A stretch of 64,000 nucleotides of DNA from Streptomyces sp. NBC_00663 (lineage in GTDB: Bacteria; Actinomycetota; Actinomycetes; Streptomycetales; Streptomycetaceae): NCBI RefSeq assembly GCF_036226885.1, contig NZ_CP109027.1:868001-932000 (forward strand), in the 5' to 3' direction. The notes under the pieces are model-generated. The model had not been told where the DNA came from. It was given only the letters and a program-made list of their open reading frames with translations, and searched no databases. A program made the position numbers and the translations under genes. This document shows positions 7,945-15,669 of the stretch, piece by piece; position 1 is the first letter of the stretch, and each line of letters opens with the position of its first letter.

Positions 7945-9423
7945 ATGGCAGTCGATCACACCCGAGCACCGGTACTGGAAGCCCTGGAGGCCTATCACCG
8001 CGAGGGCCTTTTGTCGTTCACGCCGCCTGGGCACAAACAGGCCCGGGGCGCCGACCCGTCGGTGCGGAGGGTGCTGGGCGACGCGGTGTTCCTCGGTGAC
8101 GTCCTGGCGTCGGGCGGACTCGACGACCGGCTCACCCGGAGCCGGGTGCTGGAGCGCGCCGAGGAGCTGATGGCGGACGCCGTGCACGCCGAGCACACTT
8201 TCTTCACCACCTGCGGCAGCTCCCTGTCGGTCAAGGCGGCGATGCTGTCCGTGGCGGGCCCGCACGAGCAGTTGCTGATCGGCCGGGACGCCCACAAGGC
8301 GGTCGTCTCGGGGCTCGTCCTGTCCGGCATCGAACCCGTGTGGGTCGAGCCCCGCTGGGACGCCGAGCGGCATCTCGCGCATCCGCCGTCCGCCGAGGCC
8401 TTCGAGAAGGCGTACGCCAACCACCCTGACGCCAAGGGGGCGTTGGTCACCAGCCCGACGCCGTACGGGACGACCGCGGATCTGCGGGCCGTCGCCGAGG
8501 TGTGTCACCGGCGCGGACGGCCGCTGATCGTGGACGAGGCCTGGGGCGCCCATCTGCCGTTCCACCCCGATCTGCCGTCCTGGGCGATGGACGCGGGCGC
8601 CGACATCTGCGTGACGAGCATCCACAAGATGGGCAGCGGTCTGGAGCAGGGGTCCGTCTTCCATCTCCAGGGCGATCTGGTGCCGCCCGAGGTGCTGAAG
8701 CTGCGCGCGGACCTGCTCGGCACGACCAGCCCGTCGGTGCTGCTGTACGCCGGGCTCGACGGCTGGCGGCGGCAGATGGCCCTGCACGGCGAGGAACTCA
8801 TGGGCGGCGCACTGGATCTCGTGGCCGAACTCCGGTCGGCCGTAGGGCGGATCGAGGGGCTGCACGTCGAGGGCCGGGAGGACTTGTGCGGTCCGGGGCT
8901 CGCCGATGACATGGACCCCTTGCAGGTCATCATGGACCTCACCGGCCTCGGCATCACCGGGTTCCAGGCGGCGGACTGGCTGCGGGCCGAGCGGAACATC
9001 GAGGCGCATCTGGCGGACCACCGCCGCCTCGGCGCGCAGCTCACCCACGGCGACGACCGGGAGACGAGCGCCGAGCTCCTGTCCGCGCTGCGGGAGCTCG
9101 CGCGCGTAGCGCCGGAGCTGCGTCCCGCGCCGCGGGTGGAGGTGCCGGCGCCGTCCGAGCTGCGGCTGGCGCAGGCCCGCTCGCCCCGCGACGCGTTCTT
9201 CGGGCCCGCCGAGAGCGTGCCGGTGGAGAAGGCCGCGGGACGGATCGCGGCCGAGATGATCACCCCGTATCCGCCCGGGATCCCGGCCGTGCTGCCGGGT
9301 GAACGGCTGACCGGGCCCGTGCTGCGGTATCTGCGGACGGGCAAGGACGCGGGGATGAACCTGCCCGATCCGAGCGACCCCGAGCTGAGGACGATCAGGG
9401 TGCTGAAGACCGGCGAGGAGTGA
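7945..9423 (+). CDS. Orn/Lys/Arg decarboxylase-family PLP enzyme
   Basis: 492 aa of the fold-type I PLP family, group III decarboxylases. The opening LLSFTPPGHKQ motif, the phosphate-site TCGSSLS, VDEAWGAH (aspartate that contacts the pyridine ring) and the PLP-binding lysine in SIHKMGSG (about residue 228) are all present. It is shorter than the classical inducible decarboxylases and lacks their N-terminal wing domain, like Gram-positive SpeA/Cad-type enzymes. It would decarboxylate lysine, arginine or ornithine to a polyamine; sequence alone does not pick the substrate. The start at 7945 lies at the foot of an inverted repeat; an alternative TTG at 7912 would put the repeat inside the gene. 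Confidence 0.8.
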   Translation: MAVDHTRAPVLEALEAYHREGLLSFTPPGHKQARGADPSVRRVLGDAVFLGDVLASGGLDDRLTRSRVLERAEELMADAVHAEHTFFTTCGSSLSVKAAMLSVAGPHEQLLIGRDAHKAVVSGLVLSGIEPVWVEPRWDAERHLAHPPSAEAFEKAYANHPDAKGALVTSPTPYGTTADLRAVAEVCHRRGRPLIVDEAWGAHLPFHPDLPSWAMDAGADICVTSIHKMGSGLEQGSVFHLQGDLVPPEVLKLRADLLGTTSPSVLLYAGLDGWRRQMALHGEELMGGALDLVAELRSAVGRIEGLHVEGREDLCGPGLADDMDPLQVIMDLTGLGITGFQAADWLRAERNIEAHLADHRRLGAQLTHGDDRETSAELLSALRELARVAPELRPAPRVEVPAPSELRLAQARSPRDAFFGPAESVPVEKAAGRIAAEMITPYPPGIPAVLPGERLTGPVLRYLRTGKDAGMNLPDPSDPELRTIRVLKTGEE

Positions 9424-9454
9424 AACCGGTCACGTGGCCCGCTTTGGGTTGCGC

Positions 9455-9576
9455 ACCATCCCCCAGGATGGTTTACGGTTCATCCATACGTGGTCGTGGA
9501 GTTGACAACGACAGTCCTCCGCCGGCCACCCCAGAACTGCCCTGGCTGGCCTCCCCCGTCCAGCCAGGGCTTTTTC
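9455..9576 (+). ncRNA. candidate small RNA ending in an intrinsic terminator
   Basis: The 277-bp gap 9424-9700 contains two strong hairpins. The first is ACCATCC/GGATGGT (9455-9472) with loop CCCA. The second is CCCTGGCTGG/CCAGCCAGGG (9540-9569), followed by CTTTTTCTT, a textbook rho-independent terminator. A weaker stem GTCGT/ACGAC lies between them. Both main hairpins carry a run of five Cs in or beside the loop, which resembles the actinobacterial 6C class, though that class is defined by runs of six. The alternative is a long 3' UTR or terminator of the decarboxylase gene. No clear promoter was found, so the 5' end is a guess. Confidence 0.4.
9540..9576 (+). terminator. rho-independent terminator
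   Basis: A perfect 10-bp stem with a 10-base loop is followed directly by CTTTTTCTT. It would terminate transcripts entering from the decarboxylase gene or the candidate small RNA before the cyclic-nucleotide-binding gene. Confidence 0.85.
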
Positions 9577-9700
9577 TTGCCCTCGGGGCGCCGGTACCGG
9601 AATCAGTGCCTGCCGCCGAGGTGCCCGAGGCGGCGCCAGCGGCTGAAATGGGGCGTAGGGAAAACCCCCGAACCGAATCGCCGGCGAGGAGCCCCGCGTC

Positions 9701-10153
9701 ATGACCAAAGCGACGAAACTGCTGACCGCCCTGCCCCCGCCCCAACGGCAGCGGCTGATGAGCCTGGCCCGGGAGGTCTCCTTCCCGGAGGACGCGCGGA
9801 TCTTCGAGGCGGGCGGCACGGCCGACCGCTTCTGGGTCATCCGCTCCGGCGCGGTCTCCCTCGACCAGCAGGTGACGTCCCTGCAACGGGTCACCGTGGC
9901 CAGTCTCGGCTCGGGGGATCTGCTGGGCTGGTCCTGGCTGTTCCCGCCGCACCAGTGGGACTTCGGCGCGGTGGCCTTCAGCCCCGTGCGCGCCTACGAG
10001 TTCGAGGCGACGGCCGTGCTGGGCCTGTGCGAGGAGGACCCGGCGCTCGGTCTGGTCCTGGTGCGCAACGTCGCCGAGATCCTCGCGTACCGGCTGGAGA
10101 TGACCCGGGGCAAGCTCATGGAGCAGTACTCGATGCGGCGGCATGCCTTGTAG
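9701..10153 (+). CDS. stand-alone cyclic-nucleotide-binding domain protein
   Basis: 150 aa corresponding to one cupin-like CRP/CAP sensor domain (residues about 15-130; IRSGAVSLDQ, LGSGDLLGWSWLF) and a C-terminal helix, ending before a helix-turn-helix would begin. It therefore binds a ligand but cannot by itself bind DNA like Crp. The phosphate-binding cassette arginine-serine signature is not clear, so the ligand may not be cAMP. Similar sensor domains occur N-terminal to the histidine kinase at 29794-31251. The ATG follows GAGGAGCCCCGCGTC, giving a usable ribosome site. Confidence 0.75.
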   Translation: MTKATKLLTALPPPQRQRLMSLAREVSFPEDARIFEAGGTADRFWVIRSGAVSLDQQVTSLQRVTVASLGSGDLLGWSWLFPPHQWDFGAVAFSPVRAYEFEATAVLGLCEEDPALGLVLVRNVAEILAYRLEMTRGKLMEQYSMRRHAL

Positions 10154-10168
10154 GGCTCGCCTCGCGGG

Positions 10169-11467
10169 TCAGACGCGATAGCGCCGCAGCGCCGGAACCG
10201 CGGCGGCCAGCCCCAGCATGACGGCGACGACGAGGAGCCCGCCGCCCGCCACGGCCACGCGCGGGCCGAAGGCCGAGCCCGCGGTGCCGTGCAGGACGTC
10301 GGCGAGCCGCGGACCGCCCGCGACGACGACCGTGAAGACGCCCTGCATCCGGCCGCGCATCTCGTCGGTGGCCGCGGACAGCAGGATCGCCCCGCGGAAC
10401 ACCATGGAGACCATGTCCGCCACCCCGGCAAGCGCGAGGAAGGCGACCGCGAGCCACAAGCTGTCGCTCAGTCCGAAACCGGTGATGGCCACGCCCCAGG
10501 CGACGACCGCGCCGATGACCATCCAGCCGTGCCGGCGGGCCCGGGAGAAGGTGCCGGAGAACAGGCCGCCGAGCACCGCGCCGATGGGGATCGCCGCGAA
10601 CAGCAGGCCGAGGGCGAGCCCTTCGCCGTACGGCGCGTAGGTCTCCGAGGCCAGCTGCGGGAACAGGGCGCGGGGCATACCGAGGACCATCGCGACGAAG
10701 TCGGCGAGGAACGACAGCAGCAGCACCTTGTGCAGCGCGATGTAGCGGAACCCCTCCGCGATCTCGCGCAGGCCCGCCCGGCGCTTGGCCTGCCCGGCGA
10801 GGGGCGGCAGCGAGGGCAGCTTGTACACCGCCCACACCGTCACGCACAGCGCCAGCGCGTCGATCAGATACAGCTCGGGCAGCCCGATGACCGGGATCAG
10901 GGCACCCGCCAGCAGCGGCCCGACCACCTGGCCGGTCTGCGCGACGGTCGAGCCGAGGGCGTTGGCGGCGGTCAGCTCCTCGGCGGGGACCAGCCGGGCG
11001 ATGGAGGCGTTGCGGGCGGGTGCGTTCAGGCCCCAGAACGCCTGTTGCAGGGCGAGCAGCACCATCAGGGCGGTCACGGACTCCAGTCCGGCGGCGGCCT
11101 GGACCCAGAACAGCAGCGAGGTGACGGCGATGCCGCTGTTGGTGACCAGGAGCAGCTTGCGGCGGTCCACGCTGTCGGCGACGGCGCCGCCCCACAGCGC
11201 GAACACCATCAGCGGCAGCAGTCCGGCGAGGCTCGCGTAGCCGACCCAGGCCGAGGAGCCGGTGATGTCGTAGACCTGCTTGGGCACGGCGACGGCGGTG
11301 AGCTGGCTGCCCACGGCCGTGACGACGGTCGAGCTCCACAGCCGGCGGTAGGCCGGGCGGCGCAGCGGGCGGGTGTCCATCGCCCACCGGCGCCAGCCGC
11401 GCCGGGCCGGCGCCTCCTCGGCCGGGGCCGATGTCTGGGGTTCGGTGCTGCTCTCGCTCGTGTCCAC
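10169..11467 (-). CDS. MFS efflux transporter
   Basis: 432 aa with about 12 hydrophobic segments after a charged cytoplasmic N-terminus of about 35 residues. The loop motif GGAVADSVDRRKLLLV between segments 2 and 3 is the MFS signature A. The sequence resembles the EntS/MFS_3 branch (siderophore or drug export). The GTG start at 11467 has AGGAAG upstream. It ends convergently 15 bases from the cyclic-nucleotide-binding gene; no adjacent siderophore genes suggest a substrate. Confidence 0.85.
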   Translation of the reverse strand: MDTSESSTEPQTSAPAEEAPARRGWRRWAMDTRPLRRPAYRRLWSSTVVTAVGSQLTAVAVPKQVYDITGSSAWVGYASLAGLLPLMVFALWGGAVADSVDRRKLLLVTNSGIAVTSLLFWVQAAAGLESVTALMVLLALQQAFWGLNAPARNASIARLVPAEELTAANALGSTVAQTGQVVGPLLAGALIPVIGLPELYLIDALALCVTVWAVYKLPSLPPLAGQAKRRAGLREIAEGFRYIALHKVLLLSFLADFVAMVLGMPRALFPQLASETYAPYGEGLALGLLFAAIPIGAVLGGLFSGTFSRARRHGWMVIGAVVAWGVAITGFGLSDSLWLAVAFLALAGVADMVSMVFRGAILLSAATDEMRGRMQGVFTVVVAGGPRLADVLHGTAGSAFGPRVAVAGGGLLVVAVMLGLAAAVPALRRYRV

Positions 11468-11578
11468 GGACTTCCTGGTTGCTCGTTACATCTTTCGGGA
11501 CCAGGGTTCACTATGGCACTTCCGTCCGAGCATGCGGGACGCGCAATCTCAGCTTGTGGAACGGCTGTTGGCGGGTTC

Positions 11579-12196
11579 CTAGGCCCCGGCGATCAGCAGG
11601 GCGCCGAGGGCGATCATCGTCGCGGCGACCAGTGCGTCGAGGACGCGCCAGGCGGACGGGCGGGCCAGGAAGCGGCCGAGCAGGCGTGCGCCGAAGCCGA
11701 GCGCCGCGAACCACACCAGGCTCGCCAGCGCCGCCCCCAGCCCGAAGGTCCAGCGCAGGTCGCCGCGGTCGGCGGCCACGGAGCCGAGAAGGAACACGGT
11801 GTCCAGGTAGACGTGCGGGTTGAGCCAGGTCAGCGCGAGACAGGTCAGGACGGCCCGCCTGCGGGAGCCGGCCGCGTCTCCCTCCGTGCGCAGTGCGCCA
11901 CCGGACGGGCGGAACACACGCCGGGCGGCGAGGGCGCCGTAGCAGAGCAGGAACGCGCCGCCGATCCAGCCCACCGCGGTCAGCACCCCCGGCCATGCGA
12001 CGACCATCGCACCCACCCCGCCGACACCGAGGGCGATCAGGGCCGCGTCGGACAGGGCGCAGATGCCGACGACGGCGAGGACGGCGTCGCGGCGGATGCC
12101 CTGGCGCAGGACGAAGGCGTTCTGGGCACCGATGGCGACGATGAGCGAGAGTCCGGTGCCGAAGCCGGCGGCCGCGGCGGTGAGGGAGGCGGTCAT
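11579..12196 (-). CDS. LysE-family amino-acid exporter
   Basis: 205 aa with six hydrophobic segments and the family signatures GLSLIVAIGAQNAFVLRQG and ALTWLNPHVYLD. In Corynebacterium LysE exports lysine and arginine and is switched on by the divergently transcribed LysR-type LysG; the same arrangement is seen here with the regulator at 12292. A second ATG eight codons upstream (12220) is possible, but a -10 hexamer TAGCGT lies seven bases before the ATG at 12196, which would give a leaderless message starting exactly there. The substrate is inferred from family and context. Confidence 0.88.
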   Translation of the reverse strand: MTASLTAAAAGFGTGLSLIVAIGAQNAFVLRQGIRRDAVLAVVGICALSDAALIALGVGGVGAMVVAWPGVLTAVGWIGGAFLLCYGALAARRVFRPSGGALRTEGDAAGSRRRAVLTCLALTWLNPHVYLDTVFLLGSVAADRGDLRWTFGLGAALASLVWFAALGFGARLLGRFLARPSAWRVLDALVAATMIALGALLIAGA

Positions 12197-12203
12197 GGCA
12201 TCG

Positions 12204-12209
12204 ACGCTA
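12204..12209 (-). promoter_or_regulatory. -10 element for leaderless lysE-like transcript
   Basis: Read on the minus strand this is TAGCGT, matching TANNNT, seven bases before the ATG at 12196. This spacing is typical of leaderless actinobacterial genes. No convincing -35 was seen, consistent with activator-dependent transcription by the divergent LysR protein. Confidence 0.45.
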
Positions 12210-12291
12210 GTCAGACGCATGAATGGAGTACAGCTAAAGATTCTTACGTATCATTAGCGCTCGTGATGTGTGATGTGCCGTCGAGCCGCTC

Positions 12292-13191
12292 ATGATGCCG
12301 GAACTCCCCCTCGACCAGGTGCGGACCCTGCTTGCCGTGGTCGACGAGGGCACCTTCGACGCGGCCGCCGCGGTGCTGCGTCTGACGCCGTCGGCGGTCA
12401 GCCAGCGGGTCAAGGCGCTGGAGCAGCGCACGGGCCGGGTGCTGCTGGTGCGGGCGAAGCCGGTGCGGCCGACCGAGTCGGGCGAAGTGGTCGTGCGGTT
12501 CGCGCGCCAGCTGGCCCGGCTGGAGCGGGACGCGTGGTCCGAGCTCGGCGGGGGCTCGGACGGCGAGCCGGCGCGGGTGTCGATCGCGGTCAACGCCGAC
12601 TCGCTGGCGACATGGTTCCTGCCCGCGCTGACCCGGGTGCCGGACGCGCCGCCGCTCTCCTTCGAGCTGCACCGCGAGGACGAGGAGCACACCGCGACGC
12701 GGCTGCGGGAGGGCCTGGTGATGGCCGCGGTGACGTCGTCGCCCGACGCCGTGTCGGGCTGCTCGGTACGTCCGCTGGGCCGGATGCGGTACGTCGCGGC
12801 GGCCAGCCCCGACTTCGTGGACCGGTGTCTCGCCGGACCGCTGGGCGACGCGCTGGCCGAGGCGCCCGTGGTGACCTTCGACCGGCGCGACTCCTACCAG
12901 GACCGTTTCGTCCGGGAGTTGCGGCAGGGCGCCGGTGGGGCGAGCCCGGCCCGGCACGCCATCCCCACCTCCGAGGGGTTCGTGGAGGCGGTCACGCTGG
13001 GGCTGGGCTGGGGCATGGTCCCGGAGATGCAGGCGGGCGCCCTGCTGCGCGCCGGGCGGCTGGTCCAACTGGCGCCGGAGCGACCGGTCGACGTCCCCCT
13101 GTACTGGCAGCAGTGGAAACTGGACTCCCCCGCCCTGGCCACGGTCGCCGAGGCGGTGACGGCCGCGGCGGCGCAGGCGCTACGGAGCTGA
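12292..13191 (+). CDS. LysR-type regulator, LysG/ArgP family
   Basis: 299 aa. An N-terminal winged helix-turn-helix (LDQVRTLLAVVDEGTFDAAA ... SAVSQRVKALEQ, residues about 7-50) is followed by the two-lobed effector domain. The ArgP/LysG branch is indicated by the divergent pairing with a LysE exporter and by sequence pieces such as LRLTPSAVSQRVKALEQ. It should sense intracellular lysine or arginine and activate the exporter. It overlaps the convergent TetR gene by 12 bases. Confidence 0.88.
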   Translation: MMPELPLDQVRTLLAVVDEGTFDAAAAVLRLTPSAVSQRVKALEQRTGRVLLVRAKPVRPTESGEVVVRFARQLARLERDAWSELGGGSDGEPARVSIAVNADSLATWFLPALTRVPDAPPLSFELHREDEEHTATRLREGLVMAAVTSSPDAVSGCSVRPLGRMRYVAAASPDFVDRCLAGPLGDALAEAPVVTFDRRDSYQDRFVRELRQGAGGASPARHAIPTSEGFVEAVTLGLGWGMVPEMQAGALLRAGRLVQLAPERPVDVPLYWQQWKLDSPALATVAEAVTAAAAQALRS

Positions 13192-13905
13192 GCCGGGACC
13201 GCCGGCCAACGCCGCCAACTGCGCCTGCGCGCTGTCCAGCAGCATCTCCAGCGCCGTCGGATAAGCGCTGTCGACCATGCGCTGCACCAGCAGCGGCGCG
13301 GCCTCGGCGATGCGCGGGTGGGTGGTGCGGGGCAGATGGGCGTACGTCGAGCTCCACATGTCCTCGTCGGCGTGGAGCGCGGCGCTCGGCAGGGCGAGGG
13401 AGGCGGCGTCGAGCGCGGCGAAGGCGAGGGTCTGGTCGATGAAGGCGTGATAGATCCGCACGGTGTCCGGGAGCGGGAACCCCGCCGTGCGCAGCACGTC
13501 GAGGACCGCCTCGTCAGCCGCCAGTTCATTGGGGCGGCCGGTGACCCGGTTCGTGGTCAGCAGGGCGGCCTGCGGATGGGCGACGTACGCGGCGTGGATG
13601 CGCCGCCCGACGGCCCGCAGGTCCGCCCGCCACCGCCCCGTCGGCGCCCAGCCCCGCAGGGCCTGTCCGATGAGCGCGTCGCCGATGGCGAGGGTCAGGT
13701 CGTCCATGCCGCGGAAGTAGCGGTACAGGGTGCTCGGATCGGCGTCCAGGGCGAGGCCGAGGCGGCGGGCGGTCAGGCCCTCGGTGCCGTGTTCGCGCAG
13801 CATGCGCAGCGCGGTCTCGACGATCAGTTCCTCGGACAGGACGGTGCCGCTCTTGGTCGGCCGGCGACGGCGCCGCCTCTCCTCGGGCACCACGGGCTTC
13901 GGCAC
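13180..13905 (-). CDS. TetR-family transcriptional regulator
   Basis: 241 aa. The N-terminal tail is very basic (RRRRRPTKSG) and is followed by the TetR DNA-binding domain (ELIVETALRMLREHG ... LDADPSTLYRYFRG, about residues 25-70) and a ligand domain of the TetR_C type. It is divergent from the saccharopine-dehydrogenase-like gene at 14019. An inverted repeat in the shared intergenic region (13930-13964) is a possible operator. It would act as a repressor whose ligand is unknown. Confidence 0.85.
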   Translation of the reverse strand: MPKPVVPEERRRRRRPTKSGTVLSEELIVETALRMLREHGTEGLTARRLGLALDADPSTLYRYFRGMDDLTLAIGDALIGQALRGWAPTGRWRADLRAVGRRIHAAYVAHPQAALLTTNRVTGRPNELAADEAVLDVLRTAGFPLPDTVRIYHAFIDQTLAFAALDAASLALPSAALHADEDMWSSTYAHLPRTTHPRIAEAAPLLVQRMVDSAYPTALEMLLDSAQAQLAALAGGPGSAP

Positions 13906-13929
13906 GACCAGGACCTCCCACGCTTATGC

Positions 13930-13964
13930 CAACGCCATTGACCTTAACCGGACCGACGGCGTTG
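13930..13964. promoter_or_regulatory. inverted repeat in TetR / dehydrogenase divergent region
   Basis: CAACGCC (13930-13936) and GGCGTTG (13958-13964) form a perfect 7-bp inverted repeat with a 21-base spacer between the two divergent genes. The spacing is longer than a typical TetR operator, so the assignment is tentative. Confidence 0.3.
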
Positions 13965-14018
13965 TATCGACCGCAGGGCCCCCTCACGTCGTAGACCTTC
14001 AGTCGTAGGAGTCTTGTC

Positions 14019-15239
14019 ATGCGTGTACTGCTCGTGGGTGCCGGTGGAGTGGGTGGCGCCATCACCCGGATCGCCGCCCGGAGGCCGTTCTTCGAGGCGA
14101 TGGTGGTGGCCGACCACGACCTGGCGCGGGCCGAGGCCGCCGTCGCGGCGCTCGGCGAGGCCGGGGCCCGGTTCAGGGCCGAGCGCGTCGACGCGAGTGA
14201 CGAGGCCGCGGTGGCGGCGCTGCTGGAGCGGCACGCGTGCGACGTCCTCCTCAACGCCACCGACCCGCGCTTCGTGATGCCGCTGTTCCGTGCCGCCCGC
14301 ACCGCCTCCGCCACCTATGTCGACATGGCGATGTCCCTGTCGCGTCCGCACCCCGAGCGTCCCTACGAGGAGTGCGGGGTCAAGTTGGGCGACGCGCAGT
14401 TCGAGGATGCCGTGGAGTGGGAGAAGGCGGGGCTGCTGGCCCTCGTCGGCATGGGCGTCGAGCCGGGTCTCTCGGATGTCTTCGCGCGGTACGCGGCCGA
14501 CGAACTCTTCGACGAGATCGAGGAGATCGGCGTCCGCGACGGCGCCGACCTCACCGTCGACGGCTACGACTTCGCGCCCTCCTTCAGCATCTGGACCACG
14601 ATCGAGGAGTGCCTGAACCCGCCGGTGGTCTACGAGGCCGACCGCGGCTGGTTCACCACCGCGCCGTTCAGCGAGCCGGAGGTGTTCGACTTCCCCGAGG
14701 GCATCGGCCCGGTGGAGTGCGTGAACGTCGAGCACGAGGAGGTGCTCCTCATGCCCCGCTGGATCGGGGCGAAGCGGGTCACCTTCAAGTACGGCCTGGG
14801 CAACGAGTTCATCGAGACGCTCAAGACCCTGCACCTGCTGGGCCTGGACCGCACCGAGCCGGTGACGGTGCCCGGCCCCGAGGGCCCGGTCCGTGTCTCG
14901 CCCCGGGACGTCGTCGCCGCCTGTCTCCCCGACCCGGCCGGCCTGGGCGAGCGGATGCACGGCAAGACCTGTGCCGGCACCTGGGTGAAGGGCGTCAAGG
15001 ACGGGGCGCCGCGCGAGGTGTACCTGTACCACGTGGTCGACAACCAGTGGTCCATGGCGGAGTACGGCAGCCAGGCCGTGGTGTGGCAGACGGCGGTCAA
15101 TCCGGTCGTCGCCCTCGAACTCCTCGCCACGGGCGCGTGGAAGGGCGCGGGCGTCCTCGGCCCGGAGGCCTTCCCGGCCGGCCCCTTCCTGGATCTGCTC
15201 ACCGCGTACGACTCCCCGTGGGGTCTGCGCGAGCAGTGA
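14019..15239 (+). CDS. saccharopine dehydrogenase-like NAD(P)-binding oxidoreductase
   Basis: 406 aa. The Rossmann motif VLLVGAGGVGGAITR opens the protein, and the central catalytic-domain segment LVGMGVEPGLSDVFARY is the typical saccharopine-dehydrogenase-family turn. Family members make or split saccharopine, or act as carboxynorspermidine and homospermidine synthases; the substrate here is not evident. TAGGAG lies seven bases before the ATG. The divergent TetR gene is probably its regulator. There is no lysine-degradation neighbour, so a role in lysine catabolism is only a possibility. Confidence 0.82.
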   Translation: MRVLLVGAGGVGGAITRIAARRPFFEAMVVADHDLARAEAAVAALGEAGARFRAERVDASDEAAVAALLERHACDVLLNATDPRFVMPLFRAARTASATYVDMAMSLSRPHPERPYEECGVKLGDAQFEDAVEWEKAGLLALVGMGVEPGLSDVFARYAADELFDEIEEIGVRDGADLTVDGYDFAPSFSIWTTIEECLNPPVVYEADRGWFTTAPFSEPEVFDFPEGIGPVECVNVEHEEVLLMPRWIGAKRVTFKYGLGNEFIETLKTLHLLGLDRTEPVTVPGPEGPVRVSPRDVVAACLPDPAGLGERMHGKTCAGTWVKGVKDGAPREVYLYHVVDNQWSMAEYGSQAVVWQTAVNPVVALELLATGAWKGAGVLGPEAFPAGPFLDLLTAYDSPWGLREQ

Positions 15240-15246
15240 GACCGGG

Positions 15247-15312
15247 CGCTTCGAGCGGGCAGATCCGGCGCTTCGGGCGGTGGGATCCGGCACTTCGGGC
15301 GGTGAGATCCGG
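15247..15312 (+). repeat. three tandem 22-bp direct repeats
   Basis: Units at 15247-15268, 15269-15290 and 15291-15312 share the frame CGCTTCGGGCGGTG then GATCCGG, with two to four mismatches between copies. They begin eight bases after the dehydrogenase stop codon and lie about 100 bases before the wbl gene. The 22-bp period is two helical turns, so bound proteins would sit on the same DNA face. Confidence 0.8.
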
Positions 15313-15414
15313 ATTTTCCTCAATTCCGTTGTTTCACATACGCATCGACAGGTGACCCGAAAGCGGGTAAGCCATCCGCGAGGGCACGGACGACTTCGAG
15401 CGCAGGTGACATCG

Positions 15415-15669
15415 ATGGACAACTGGCGAACGCATGCCGCATGCCGCCACGAGGACCCCGACCTCTTCTTCCCGATCGGCAACACCGGCCCGGCACTGGT
15501 CCAGACGGAACAGGCGAAGGCGGTCTGCCACCGCTGCCCCGTACGGGAGCGGTGCCTGGAGTGGGCCATGGAGTCCGGGCAGGCCATCGGAGTCTGGGGC
15601 GGTACGAGTGAGACCGAACGACGTTCACTGCAACGGCGCCGGGCCAGGGCCGGGCGTTCCTCCCATTAG
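15415..15669 (+). CDS. WhiB-family Fe-S transcriptional regulator (WblE-like)
   Basis: 84 aa. Four cysteines at 10, 38, 41 and 47 (CxnCx2Cx5C) bind a [4Fe-4S] cluster that responds to O2 or NO; the GVWGG turn (about 59-63) and the basic C-terminal tail (LQRRRARAGR) complete the family layout. The compact form and the segment ELFFPIGNTGPA-like (here DLFFPIGNTGPA) place it near WblE. Wbl proteins bind region 4 of the principal sigma factor. The last 45 bases overlap the convergent histidine kinase gene. Confidence 0.9.
   Translation: MDNWRTHAACRHEDPDLFFPIGNTGPALVQTEQAKAVCHRCPVRERCLEWAMESGQAIGVWGGTSETERRSLQRRRARAGRSSH

Noticed and set aside
9502..9530. TTGACA in the candidate sRNA region as a -35 box
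   Set aside because: No TANNNT element lies 16-18 bases downstream; the place reads GGCCAC.
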